Of a stretch of DNA of 24,567 nucleotides, positions 1-10,741 are shown in pieces (positions within the stretch are counted from its first letter, which is position 1; every line of letters begins with the position of its first letter). The notes under the pieces were generated by a model. The model searched no databases. It was not told the DNA's origin and saw only the letters and a program-made list of their open reading frames with translations. Position numbers and translations under genes: made by a program. The stretch comes from Blastocladiella britannica (taxonomy: Eukaryota; Blastocladiomycota; Blastocladiomycetes; Blastocladiales; Blastocladiaceae), in NCBI GenBank assembly GCA_025349905.2, contig MU624775.1, forward strand, positions 1-24,567, given 5' to 3'.

Positions 1-288
1 AAAAAAAAAAACTTTCGTAAATGTACCTTTTTTGTTGGGTGTCTTAGCAGTTGGGCTGTGGGAAGGTACAGTGTTCCGTTCGCTATGGGGAAAAAAAACG
101 GCGTTCCCAGATTTCTTCTTGAATGTTGCTCTTGATCTCGCATCCACGCTGGCTACTTCTGGTATTTCCCATTACTGCCATTGTTTTTGTGTGATTCGTC
201 TTTCCACACTCCGAAATACCCGTTTCTCTTGGTTCAGTGTTAATATCACCACTTCAAATCCACACCAGGTAATAATCGTTTGGGTTTG
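1..288. other. Upstream spacer of the permease gene
   Basis: No gene is supported here. The stretch starts with a run of A and is more AT-rich than the coding sequence that follows. It holds only short frames without family resemblance. It probably carries the promoter and 5' leader of the permease whose ATG is at 289. A GTAATA just upstream of that ATG could be a leader splice donor, but I find no convincing acceptor and did not model it. Confidence 0.4.
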
Positions 289-2516
289 ATGGCTCCATTG
301 CCGCATGGCAAGCAGGGAGGTTTTTCGCCTTCACCAGTTGGATCAACGCTCGGTGTGGTTTCAGCAGCTGCACCGGATCAATTAGTCGCAGATCGCCAGA
401 ATGCCGAGTACCTGGCACGTCGAAAACTTCCCGAACCGTTTGCTGGTCACTGGGATCTGTGGAGTTATGTCGTTGGTTTGTTATCATTCTCTTGAAATGC
501 TGCTACTATACGGATCCTCAAGCACTCGATCCTTTAGGCATTGTCATTTCCGGTTTCTTTGTCGGTTGGCAAAGCGGTACGGCTGTATCCAATTATGTTA
601 TCATAAACCCGCACCAACGCATTAATGTAACAGGGATCCTGTATGGCTGGGCAAACCTGCATGTCGCGTTCGTGTTCAGCACAATCATGTACCTCGCACT
701 CGTCGTGTCCGTATCGGAACTAGCATCGGCACTTCCGTTTGCGTCTGGTCCTGCCGCCTTTGCCCAAGCAGCCTTCAACACTGGAACCGGTGCATTCACG
801 GGCATCATTTACACTCTGTCATACGTGGTTCTCAGCGCCTCCGGGCTCATATCGCTGGCTAATTTCATCGTCACCTTGTTCCCAGGGGCAGAGAATGTTC
901 CCACGGTCATTTGGTGGATCCTCATCTCGCTCGTACTTGTTGCGGTCGAGTGGAGCCCCAAGTTCTTTTTCCGGTCCACTTTGGTGCTGTCCATTTACTC
1001 ATGTCTGTTGCTGGTTGCCTACGCCATTGCGATGATGGTGTTTGGGAAAGAGGCATTCCCAGCTGGCAATACCAACACCGAAGGTGCGATCCGAGTGTCG
1101 TCGTGCCCAATGGGCGATGGACCGAGCGCGGCCGTGTCCATGAAGGGGGTCATACAAGCATTTCCTTACGCCTCCTGGTATTGCACGCCTTCGAAGTGGT
1201 CAGGTTTCTTGATCTCACTTGACCAAATGAAATATAGGTTTTATCTCGGGATCGAGGCTTTCCCAGTGACGGCCGAGGAAACAACGTCCAATCTGTACGC
1301 CGGCAAGATGCCCAAGTCGGTGGTAGCGGCCACCGCCATGCTTTTCGTGTTTTCGATCTTGTGTCTGGTCACTGGACCGCTGGCCTCCGACCCATACCTG
1401 GCGACGTTTGCGCTCACGGACCACCCGCTGCTGGATCGGGTCATTAAGCTCGCGTGTGCTCGCATGACCAATGCCATGACTTCGTTTCCAGACTACTGCG
1501 ACCCAGCATCGCTGTCGGACGGCGCGTTTGCGGTGCCGGCTGGTCCTGGGACTGCGGTGCTGATTGCACTCACGCTGCTTCCAACAATATTTGTCTCGTT
1601 AACCACTAGCACGTACGCTGCTGCACGGCATGTGTACACACTTTCTCGGTACGGCTTTAAATTTTTCAAGGGAAGTGAGTCCTTAACGAGTTAATATTTG
1701 GCCAGAATGGGCGTCCTTCCAACCCGCATCTCCATCACGACCAAGCACGGATCGCCCGTGTACTCGACAGTCCTCACCTGCATTCTCCAAGTAGCCATCA
1801 CCCAGCTAGTGCAGACCGGGTACGACGTTGCCGCGGCAAGCGATACCTCCTCCGAGACCTCCGATCCGCTCTGTCCGTCCGGTGGGTCGCTCCTGTCGCT
1901 CAACATCTTAAAAGTCACGGCCTGGGTGGGCTGCGCAACGTACTTTGTCGAGTTTCTGGCCTACATTATCGTCCGGCGCCGGCTGCCCACGCTCCCGCGT
2001 CCATTCACGTCCCCATTGGGCCGCCCCGGTGCCGCGGTTGGGGGGTTAATTGCGCTGGTGTTTGGGATCGTAGGGCCGGCGACCACGTCCGTGGACGATC
2101 TAGCATTTTACGGGGCCCTGGCGGTGATATCCATCGCTATCATGATTGTATTCGCCATTTACTGGCGACTAGTGGCCAAGGCGCGGACCGCGCTCTCGCC
2201 GGAAAAGATGTTTGTCCGGTATGTAGTGTACTTTTTTTGGAGTTTCACTGGACCTTAACTCCAATAGTCTCACACTTGACATATTTTCACCAGACGACAA
2301 CTAGAAAAGCTCTGGAACCACCAATTGCGACCTCATCGCGCCAACACCGCGAGCCACCAACCACAAGATATGAGTCAGGTAACCAGCGCAGTATTGGCGA
2401 GCAATATATCCAAGGACCCAGTGACTTCCATCAACCGAGCCAGCATCTCTCCCCTTGTGGTTCGGAGCGCCGCACTTGTTTCCCCAACCGCCGTCGATAC
2501 CAACCAAGGAACTTGA
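289..2516 (+). CDS. APC-superfamily amino acid/ethanolamine-type permease, six exons
   Basis: Integral membrane transporter of the amino acid-polyamine-organocation family, importing amino acids or a related amine. Exons: 289-475, 538-576, 634-1177, 1238-1648, 1706-2218, 2294-2516, giving 638 residues. Joins restore family motifs: WSYVVG+IVISGFF, GWQSG at the first helix, FPYASW+FYLGIEAFP with the following EET, and HVYTLSR+MGVLPTR before the TTKHGSP loop. SGFFVGWQ, SELASALPFASGPAAFA and many hydrophobic segments fit a 12-helix topology. The N-terminal ~60 residues and the C-terminal ~75 residues (LEKLWNHQ onward) are hydrophilic and probably cytosolic. The last exon is supported only by an open frame and a correct phase. 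Two introns (577-633 and 1178-1237) are multiples of three with no stop, so unspliced reading gives a falsely long protein. Substrate cannot be set from sequence. The gene converges on RRP3 with 31 bp between stops. Confidence 0.85.
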
Positions 2517-2547
2517 CCCTTAATAGAAATAGATATATATTTACTTT

Positions 2548-3942
2548 TTACTTTCGCCCGCCCGACGACGGCGCGCCGCCCTTGCGCTTGTTGAGATTCC
2601 GGTACTTGTCCTTGGTCCCACGCACGCGCTCGCTTGCCTCCTCGGTATCCTCGTCGCCGCCCCCATCCCTTCGCGTCCGCCTGGTCTCTTTCGCCTGCTT
2701 TGCCTCCTCGCGCAGCTGCGTGGCCGCCAACCGGCACGCCTCGTCGACGCGCTCCGCCAGTACCATCACCGCCTCCTTGTCGAGGTCCGGGAACTCCTCG
2801 AGCTTCTTGCCAATCAGGGTCTCGATCTTTTGGTAAATCTCGACGTCGTACTGGGTCACGAACGTGACGGATTTGCCGGCGCGGCCGGCACGCGCGGTAC
2901 GGCCGACGCGGTGAATGTACACTTTGGAGTTGGTCGGGAGATCGTAGTTGATGACCAGGTCGACCGACGGAATATCGAGGCCACGGGCCACCACGTCGGT
3001 GGCCACCAGAATCGACCGCTGCCCGGACTTGAACTTGTTGAGCGCGCCCAACCGCTTGGCTTGCGTGAGCTGGCCGTGAATCGGGATCGCGGGGAAACCC
3101 AGGTTGCGCAGCATCAGCGCCACCTTGTTGGTGTTGATGACGGTGGTGGTGAAGATGATGGTGGTGTGGCCCGCGAGCTCGTTGAGAATGTACGCCAGGT
3201 AAATGTCCTTGTGCTTCATCGGGAAGAAGCAGTAGTACTGCAGCAGCGACGTGACGGTCGAGTACTTGGTCGCAATCTGCACCTTCACGGGCGTGCCACG
3301 AATCGATGCCCGCTGCAGTTTGGCGACCTTGTCGGTCATGGTCGCCGAAAACAGGAACGTGCGGCGGTCGGTCGGCAGCACTGACAAGATCTGCTCAATC
3401 TTGGGCCCAAAGTCCATGTCCAAAAGTCGGTCGGCCTCGTCCATGACCAAGTACTTGAGGTTGCGCAGCGAAAACCCTTTGGTGTTCTCCAAGTGGTCCT
3501 GCATTCGGCCGGGCGTGCACACCACAATGTGCGGTTTCCGCGACAGCGCAATGGACTGCTGCATCATGTCGACGCCGCCAATGATCACGCAGCACCGCAC
3601 ACCAATTCCGGCTCCCAGCGCCTCGATCTGCTCCGAGATTTGAAACACCAGCTCGCGCGTCGGGGCCATGATGCACGCGAAAAACGGCTGCGGCGCGTCC
3701 CACAGCGCTTGCAGGATGGGCAGAGCAAATGCCGCGGTTTTGCCCGAACCGGTCTGCGCCAGGCCAATGATATCGTTGCCCTCGAGCGCCGACGGAATCG
3801 ACTTGCGCTGAATCTCGGTCGGGTGCTTGTAGCCCAGGCGCACCGTGGCATCGCACAGTTCCTTTGTGAGCCCGAGGTCGGCGAACGAGACCGTGTCGTC
3901 GACGCGTGCGTTGTCGGGTGCTTCGGGGATAATGTCCATCAT
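2548..3942 (-). CDS. RRP3: DEAD-box ATP-dependent rRNA helicase Rrp3/DDX47
   Basis: Nucleolar RNA helicase acting in early cleavage of pre-rRNA for the 40S subunit. Single exon, 464 residues. All DEAD motifs are intact: Q motif around FADLGL (20-25) with [13 protein letters not shown] (62-69), PTRELV (94-99), TPGR (143-146), DEAD (168-171), SAT (199-201), ARGLDIP (319-325), HRVGRTAR (344-351). After the core comes the [14 protein letters not shown] segment, which matches the DDX47/Rrp3 branch and not other DEAD helicases, then a Lys/Arg-rich tail. I chose the ATG at 3942 because the frame upstream has only a GTG and runs through a poly-A tract. The length suits the family (about 455-500). It is divergent from SEC20 over a 134-bp spacer and convergent with the permease. 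Confidence 0.95.
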   Translation of the reverse strand: MMDIIPEAPDNARVDDTVSFADLGLTKELCDATVRLGYKHPTEIQRKSIPSALEGNDIIGLAQTGSGKTAAFALPILQALWDAPQPFFACIMAPTRELVFQISEQIEALGAGIGVRCCVIIGGVDMMQQSIALSRKPHIVVCTPGRMQDHLENTKGFSLRNLKYLVMDEADRLLDMDFGPKIEQILSVLPTDRRTFLFSATMTDKVAKLQRASIRGTPVKVQIATKYSTVTSLLQYYCFFPMKHKDIYLAYILNELAGHTTIIFTTTVINTNKVALMLRNLGFPAIPIHGQLTQAKRLGALNKFKSGQRSILVATDVVARGLDIPSVDLVINYDLPTNSKVYIHRVGRTARAGRAGKSVTFVTQYDVEIYQKIETLIGKKLEEFPDLDKEAVMVLAERVDEACRLAATQLREEAKQAKETRRTRRDGGGDEDTEEASERVRGTKDKYRNLNKRKGGAPSSGGRK

Positions 3943-4076
3943 TTTGTGTGGGTGGTCGATTTGGAATAGCGGAAGTTTTGGAGCAAATGGCAAAAAAAAA
4001 AAAATTGCGCGTCTATTTCCAGAATGCACGGGACCGGTCGCTCTCTGCCAGCCACAAAGAGCAAAGATTATTCAAA
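3943..4076. promoter_or_regulatory. Shared RRP3/SEC20 head-to-head spacer
   Basis: The two ATGs face apart across 134 bp, so both promoters and both 5' leaders must lie here or overlap the coding starts. The spacer contains a 13-nt A tract (3992-4004), of the kind that disfavours nucleosomes. I see no clear TATA box. That it is a bidirectional promoter is inferred from layout. Confidence 0.5.
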
Positions 4077-5045
4077 ATGTCGCCAACAGGCACTGCTGCC
4101 AGCCTGGCCGCCCTCGACCGACATGCCGCGCGCGTGCAGACGCTGCTAGTACCTCTCAAACCACTGGTTTCATCAAAGGCTCTGACCTCGGATGCGGACT
4201 GGAACACCCACGCGGCGCCAACACGACACGCCCTCGCACAATGGCACGACGAGATTGCCGTCCGTACTTGGTCATATGGCCCTTGTTTGATGTCGCTTGT
4301 TCATAAATACTTGGCCATCAATAGAACGCGTCGGATCTGCTCAAGACATCCGTGAGCGACTCGGACCGCCACTTATTGTCGGCGGCCGTGGACGAGAGCA
4401 CCAAGCTCAAGGCCATGTATGCGTCTTATGATTTCATTTTGTAACAGCCATTGATTCCGACTGAATCTCGCAGCCATGAAGACTCGCTGCGTCGGCTCGC
4501 CGCGGATGCACGAAAGACGATCCAGCGCCAAGCAATCGAGCAACGCCGCGAACTCTTGCTGCAGCAGGGCACTGCAACTGCGGGAGATCAGAGCAACGGA
4601 CTTCGCCTGCGCGGGTATGTTCTGTTCATATGAGTTCCCTTTCCAAGGAATCCTCACATTTACTCTGGCAGATCCGAAAAGGATCAAGCATCACGAGCTG
4701 CCAAGGAAGCGACCGCGACGCTCCAGCGTATGACCCAAATGATGGCGCAGGAGCTGGAAAAGTCGGCCACCAATGTGACTGCCCTTGGTCCGTTCCATTC
4801 ATGCGATCCGTGCAGAAGCGTAACTGACGAAAAGGAGAATAGACACACAAACAAGGCTCCTGAAGCAAGTGAAGAATGAGCACAACTCGCTCGGCGGCGT
4901 CTTACAATCGACCAAATCTTTACTCACCGACCTGGAGCACCGCGATCGCACCGATAAGCTGATCATTGGGTTTGCCGTGCTCGTCTTTGTGAGCGTGGTG
5001 GCCTACATTCTCAAGAAGCGCGTCTTTTTCTTCTTGTTTCCCTGA
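4077..5045 (+). CDS. SEC20: Sec20/BNIP1-type SNARE, five exons
   Basis: Tail-anchored SNARE for Golgi-to-ER retrograde vesicle fusion. Exons: 4077-4259, 4325-4416, 4474-4614, 4672-4787, 4843-5045, giving 244 residues (human BNIP1 is about 228). The last exon carries the Sec20 hallmark: a helical stretch ending LLTDLEHRDRTDKL, a hydrophobic membrane segment (LIIGFAVLVFVSVVAYIL) and a short KKR-basic end facing the lumen. Upstream exons encode a charged helical region (for example HEDSLRRLAADARKT and AAKEATATLQRMTQM) fitting the coiled-coil part. Introns 1 and 4 use the unusual donor GTCCGT. Intron 1 is the weakest join, chosen because it is the only phase-0 donor before exon 2. The gene shares a 134-bp spacer with RRP3 and converges on SOF1 with 34 bp between stops. 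Confidence 0.88.
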
Positions 5046-5079
5046 TCCATAACCATGATTGATATATAAACATGTGAAT

Positions 5080-6470
5080 TTACTCCTGCGTCCCCACAAT
5101 GCTCTTGTCGCGTTCCGGAACCCGCGGCCGCACCAAGTCCGGGTTCTTGGCGTGCTTGCGCACGTTCTCGTCCTTGCGTGTCCTTGCCTCCAGCATCGAC
5201 CGCTTGAGCAGTGCCGCGCCCTTGACGGCCTTGGGCACCAGCCGGTGCTTGGCGACTTTGCGCACGCCCTCAATGTGCATGTACTTTTCTTTCAGCGCAA
5301 CTGACGTTGCCACCGCGGCCTTTTCGCGGGCGGAACGGATCGCCGTGGTATCGGACGCGTTGGCCTTCCACAACCGAATGTTGCCGTCGTCGGACCCGGA
5401 CATGATGTACTTGGAGTCCATCGAGAACCGCACGCTCCACAGCCGCTGCATGCGCTTGGTGTGGTACACGTCGCGCGAGTGGCCCGAGGAAACGTTGTAC
5501 ACGCGCAGGGTCTTGTCGTACGCGCCTGTGACGAGGTCGGCACCCGTGGGCGAAAAGTCCACGTCCAAAACCGCCGAAACGTGGTCCTTGAGCACGTTGG
5601 TCGCGCGGTCCAGGTTGCGCAGATCAAACAGGTACGTGTTGTGGTCCTCGTTGGCCACCGCAAATTGCACGGGGTCCATGGGGTTCCAGCACACGGCGTT
5701 GGAGGTCATCTACATTGTTTATGTCAGACACGGAAGCAGAGAAAAAAAGAGAAGGGACGCACATTCAAGACAAGTTTCTTGAGCGGCTGGCTGACGCGAA
5801 TGTCGTATAGAATGATAGCACGGTCGGTAGACGTGGACGCAAAGACCGACGGCTCAGCCGGATTGAACCGAATGCTCGCGACCGAGTCGGTGCCCCACGA
5901 GTACGACTGCACGGGCACCGACCGGTCGTGGTCCCACAGGTCCACCGCGAACCCCGCGGTCGCAAACTGGTTACCCGACCGCGCATGGTCGACAGCGTTC
6001 AGCGCGTACTTTGAGTTCCACGTCTGCACCGGGTGCGTCATCGACTCGGAGTCCGTGGACCACATTTTCACCGTCTTGTCCATGCCCACCGACAGAACCG
6101 AGTTGGCAGCTGGAACCGCCGCCAGCCCCTTGACGGTCCCGCGGTGCGCGCCCGTGACCACGTGCGTTGCTTTGCGCTGCGACAGCGACCATACGCGTAA
6201 CTCGCCGTCGGCGGCGCCAGAGTACATGCGGTCCAGAATCGTTGGGTGGTTGGCCATCGCGTACACGCCGTCGTTGTGGCCCTGCAGAGCCGCGACAAAC
6301 GGCTTGGCCATCAAGCGCTCGATTTTCGCTCCTTTCACCGCGCGCACATACTCGCGTCCCTTTTCAAATGGGTGCAGTTCGGGGGCCAAGTTACGCGGCA
6401 GCTTGAGCAGGTCGCCGGCGCGGTCGCGCGTGAAATCGTTGGCGTTTCGGGAGATGGCCTTGACCTTCAT
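5080..6470 (-). CDS. SOF1: Sof1/DCAF13 WD40 protein of the SSU processome, two exons
   Basis: Nucleolar WD-repeat protein bound to the U3 snoRNP, needed for 18S rRNA maturation. Exons in coding order: 6470-5763 and 5709-5080, with a 53-nt intron of phase 0 (donor GTGCGT). The product is 445 residues, the same length as human DCAF13. It starts MKVKAISRN, typical of the family, then has WD repeats (for example GHNDGVYAMANHP, GAADGELRVWSL, GSDDGNIRLWKA). The C-terminal basic Sof1 domain includes KYMHIEGVRKVAKHRLVPKAV and a run of RKDENVRKHAK. The join reads LKKLVLN+MTSNAVCWNP, as in orthologs. The ATG of exon 2 sits directly at the acceptor, so a start there would be wrong. Confidence 0.95.
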
Positions 6471-6588
6471 TGTTTTAATGTGGATATTGTGTATCGCTCG
6501 TGCCAGGGCAAAGTGCGAAGGAAAAAATTGAATGAAAAATATTGCGCGTCCATATCGTGACCAGTCGCGACAAATCTATTTGTTACGC
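6471..6588. other. Spacer between SOF1 start and homeobox gene end
   Basis: 118 bp, AT-richer than its neighbours, holding the SOF1 promoter and the 3' end of the homeobox transcript, which run the same way. I see no further element that I can name. Confidence 0.3.
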
Positions 6589-9500
6589 TTACCGCCATTC
6601 CAAATACGTATGCTGCTGCTCCTGCTGCTGCACCTCTTGGACAGATTCACCACCGGCCACCATCATCGAATGCGGCTCGGATCCAGCCGCGACCGCACCC
6701 GACGCCGAAGACGACGGGTCTGCCAAGTACGCCGCGGTCATGGATGCGCCGGAGCTGACGGCGCCGTTACCGCCATCGCCAAGCAGCGCGCCCATGCCAA
6801 ACAACTTGTCAAAGAACTCCGGGTCGCTGTGCGCGTCCGGGGGGAGCGACAGCGGCATCGAAAAATCGAAATGCTGCTGCTGCTGGCCGCCGTACGGTCC
6901 CCGGGTCGCGTCATCTGCTGCTGCACTGCTGGCGGCAGTAGTGGTAGCAGCGACGGACGTGGGGATGGGCTCGCCGCCAGTCACAAACGGAAACGTCGCT
7001 GCCGACGAGACCGGCGCCGACATGGGCTGGAACTGGCTGGCTGGCATCTGGCCCGTGTGCACATACATCTGGCTACCGCCGCCGTTACGCATGGTCGTTC
7101 CGTCACGGGAAACTTGGTGGATGGGCGGCGTCGGAAGGTACATGGGCTGCTGCTGCTGCTGGTACATGGCGGCGGCGTGTTGCTCCGCCGGCTGAGCCGC
7201 GAACATCAGATGGGTGGTGGACGTTGGTGGAAACTGGAACGAATGCTGTTGCTGAGTCTCCAGGGGCATCGAGGAAGCAGGTTGTGCTGCCATTTCCGGC
7301 GGGGTGCGCAAGTGCGGCGCACTATTCCCAGCAAACATTTGGTGCCCACTACCTCCCTGGGGCTGCGCTGCCGCCGCCGCGTCACGCAGGTGCGGGGCCG
7401 TGAACGACGACATGAGCGGCGAAGATGACAACGACGGCGACTCGCGCAAGTGGGGCGCCGTGAATGAAGACGACGACTGGCGCAAGTGCGGTGCCGTGAA
7501 CGACGACGAGGACGATGACGCCGACGAGTCGCGCAAGTGCGGCGCAGTAAACTGTGGCGTGCCCGAGGGCGTGGCCATGCTGCTGCCGCCGCCGCCGCTC
7601 ATGACGGCCGCTGCTGTGGCCGGGCCGTGTGCGGATGAAGCGGATGCCACAAGTGCGGGCGCGGCGCCAAGAGGGCTCGGGCCAACATTGTTTCGGAACG
7701 CGGGGGCCATCGGCGCCGAGAGCGACCGGCGTGGGCGATTGACGATAGTGCGAAGGGCCGGATTGGGAGCAGCGGTGTTACTACTACCAGGGGCGGAAGT
7801 CGCAGTACCGGCTGGGTGTGTCATGGCCACAGACGCGGCCGCAGTTGCCAGAGCGCCACCGCTGCCGCCCACGTGCGGGGATTGCGGCGGCATGACGGGG
7901 ACCATGAATGCGCCAGTCGGTGACTGCATGGGAGAATATCCGGCACTGCTGGTGGCGGGCGGCACGACAGTGGTGGGCGAAAGCATCTCGGCGTAAATCA
8001 GCGACATAGGCTCTTGCGGCGGGCGGTGCATGTACGGCGACACGGGCGAAAACAGCGCGTCGACCGGGGTCATGGCCATGGGTGTCCCTTCGGCCGGGAA
8101 CGCGGGACCCGTCGGCGGCGGCGGGAACAAGTCGGCGGAAATGTAGCCAATGGATCGCAGGCCCACGTCCGCGAGCAAGATCTGCTGCACCTGGTTGCGC
8201 ATCGCATCGCAGTCGCCGCGCAGCTTGTGCGTCAAGTGCAGGTCGGCCTGGCGGTTCTCGGTGAAATCGTGGCACCGCGTCCATTCCCGGACGCCCGTGG
8301 TCGTATTGGCCAGTTCCATCCAGTACGCGGGCGCCTGCGACAGTGTCAACGTCAGCTCGGCGGGAGGACGCGCCTGGTTGCGGAGCATGATGGCCGACAT
8401 GGGCACCGCCGACATTTCTGCGGTAGTGGGCGAGATGGGCCGCATCGCAGAGCTATCCTGCGGCGGTTCCGGCACCCGCTGGAGAACCATGGTCCGCACG
8501 GTCGAGAACGGCACCTCCATGCGGAACGTGTGCTGGCCGTCGGTCACCGTCCACCGGAAATACCGGTTATGGAGCGAGTACGCGCACACGAGCGTGCGCG
8601 ACCGGTCCATGGAGATCCGGCGCCAGGTGCCAATCAGGAGCGAGTCAGTCGTCAGCGTAAAGAACCCCAGCAGGTCCATGGCCGCTGCCGAGGACGCGGC
8701 GCTGAAATCGCTGTGGCCATACACGGCGTTGGCCGCATTGCTGGCCGCCGCCGAGCGGTCGCCGCCAAAGGTGGGCACTGGCGTCGGGGGCGCGGTCGTC
8801 GCGGCCGACAGCGGGAGCGGGTAGTCTGCAGGTCCCAACTCGGTCCCGCTTTGGTGGTGGTGGTGCTGTTGATGTTGTTGCTGTGCTTCAGAGTAGTCGA
8901 CCGGCACCATGATGGTCATGGGCAGGCGTGACGAAGAAGTGGTGGGTTGGTCGCGCGGCGGCGATGGCGACGAGGATGAGTGGGATTTTCCTCCCAGACG
9001 CTGCTGCTGTTGCTGCTGCTCCTGGGTTCCATCCGATGGTGCAGCGTGCGTGGAGGCGACGCCCGGATCCTGTTGCCCCGAACCCGACGACGCCACGACT
9101 TCGGCTTGGGCTTTGCGCTGCGCGAGCTTGACCTTGGCGCGCTTGTTCTGGAACCAGATCTGGACCGAGCGCGGCGTCATGCCCACGCGCGCGGCCAAGT
9201 CGTCGCGTAAGGTGGTGGGCGGGGCCGACCATTTCAGGAATGCGTCCTCGAGGATCTCGAGCTGCTCCTTGGTTGCGCGCGGGCGTCGCTTGGGCACGTG
9301 TTCGTGTGTGGGGGTGGTTTGGCTATATTTCGGGTATGAGTCCATCCGTGCCAAGGGAAATGTTGAAGACAAGTGGCGAAGCGGAAGCCGACAACCGACG
9401 CCAACCTGCGGTCCTGCGGCACATCGCATCACAATCCAAAAAAAAAGAAGGACTGAGCGTACCCTCCAATTTCGGTGCCCATGTCAAACGAGTCAGCAAC

Positions 9501-10274
9501 ACTACCACTCGTCGAAGCGGAAGCGTTCGGTCGTTGGCCGGCATCGAGCCTGGCAAGGGCGCCGTGCAACTCCGCCGGGGAGGGCACGTGCTGCCCAAGG
9601 AATGGTGCCACGCCATTGGACTGCGACGACCCGCGCGACCGCATCGACAGCTGCTCGGTCGAGTGCGCGAGAGAGTCGACCATGCCGTGATGGTATTGCG
9701 GCTGCTGTTGGAATTGAGCAAACTGCGGGTGCTGTTGCTGCTGTTGCTGGTACTGCGGGAGAAGGTGCGGGTACGGCGGCGAGCCGACAATACCCGGGGA
9801 CGGGGCGCCCGGCGGCGGAAAGTAGAGTGCTCCGCCACCCCCGCCAATACCACCACCACTACAACCATCGGCCGATAATGACGATGGCGGCAGCGGCACC
9901 GACAGGATGAGGTGGGGTGCGCCGACTGCCATCGAGCTGGTCTCCATCGTTGCCGGGGGTGTGCTCCCCATGCCTGCCATGGCAGCATCAGTGGGTGGAG
10001 CGAAAAAGTACTGCGGCTGTTGTTGCTGCGGCTGCTGGAAATGGGTGTGGTGATGGTGCCGTGGGACCAGCGGGGACGGGGGCAGGTGCACGGCCAAGTG
10101 CTCGAGCGGTCGTGGTCCCGGGTTGGAGCGCTTGCGTGGCGGAGGGGTGTCACCCACGGTCGCGCGGACCCAGGCGCGCGCGGCCGCCGTGGAAGGGTCG
10201 CCGCCGGAAGGGTTGTCGCTCGGCGCGGGGCTGTCGCGGTCCAGGTCGGCGCCGGCGCGGTCTCGTTTGGACAT
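6589..10274 (-). CDS. Large homeodomain transcription factor, two exons
   Basis: Probable DNA-binding regulator. Proposed exons in coding order: 10274-9506 and 9413-6589, giving 1197 residues. Exon 1 is Pro/Gln/Gly-rich, with HHHHTHFQQPQQQQPQ and a Q6 tract. The homeodomain spans about 298-359: KRRPRATKEQLEILEDAF, then WFQNKRAKVK with the invariant Trp, Phe and Asn. A second conserved region (about 500-690) contains LLIGTWRRI, FRWTV, TFRMEVPF and CHDFTENRQADLHL; such a block follows the homeodomain in fungal Phx1-type homeobox proteins (from memory, moderately sure). The rest is low-complexity, with five APHLR repeats at about 877-960. The 92-nt intron (donor GTAGTG; GTGGTA three bases earlier also keeps frame) is inferred because the two open frames abut with no intergenic space. 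Alternatively they are two genes, the second starting at ATG 9429 or 9345. Confidence 0.75.
7306..7555 (-). repeat. Five copies of an (SF)TAPHLR peptide repeat inside the homeodomain protein
   Basis: Reading the coding strand, five short units occur in about 250 bp: QFTAPHLRD, SFTAPHLRQ, SFTAPHLRE, SFTAPHLRD and NSAPHLRT, separated mainly by Ser tracts. Their codons differ (Thr ACT or ACG; Ala GCG, GCA or GCC; Pro CCG or CCC; Leu TTG or CTG; Arg CGC or CGT), so this is more than a fresh DNA duplication. It may be a multivalent short linear motif; the partner is unknown. Confidence 0.85.
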
Positions 10275-10741
10275 TATTTCTTTGGCGCTTTTTTTCTTTT
10301 TCGTCAAGAACGAGAGGGAAAATATGGCGTTGTCCAAAGAGGGCCGGGAGTTTGGGAGCGGATGGGACACGCGGGGGTTGGGCTTGGGCTGACGGGCCTG
10401 GTCGGATGTGGTTGGGCGGCTGCTGTTGGGCGATGTGTTTCTTCGAAGAGAAGAAGCAAGGATTCACTCTCACCACTCCACACCCTAGCCTGACCTCACC
10501 TTGGCACTCCCCAACCCAACCAACCTGAGCGGTGTAAAAAAAAAAAAAACAGCGAGCGGGCTCCTCGATGTGGTGTTTTGTCGTGCTTGGAAAGTTCTCG
10601 CGCCCCGAAACATCTTGACGCCGAGCCTGGGCGCCGCCACCATTCCGATTTTCAAAGCTCGCACCACCACAAGATCCTTGCAGGAACCCATGATCGAGTA
10701 CCGCATGTGCACGAGGAAAAAATAAAATAAAATCTGATTTT
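10275..10741. other. 467-bp spacer upstream of the homeobox gene
   Basis: No gene is supported with confidence. It should contain the promoter and leader of the homeobox gene and the 3' end of DNAAF11, both on the minus strand. Poly-T/poly-A tracts lie at about 10290-10300 and 10537-10549. Around 10550-10725 both strands are open, the minus strand from an ATG at 10706. None of the peptides resembles a family I know, and codon bias does not separate them. Confidence 0.35.

Noticed and set aside
2830..3384. Plus-strand frame inside the RRP3 gene
   Set aside because: Antisense shadow of helicase motifs; translation is His/Arg/Val-rich with no resemblance to a protein family.
4626..4883. Minus-strand 85-residue frame in the SEC20 locus
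   Set aside because: Covers SEC20 introns and exons in antisense; the plus-strand exons give a coherent SNARE, so this is chance.
9323..10528. Long plus- and minus-strand frames of 200-330 residues overlapping the homeobox gene
   Set aside because: They are GC-rich antisense or frame-shifted shadows with Arg/Ala/Gly-heavy composition and no family motifs.
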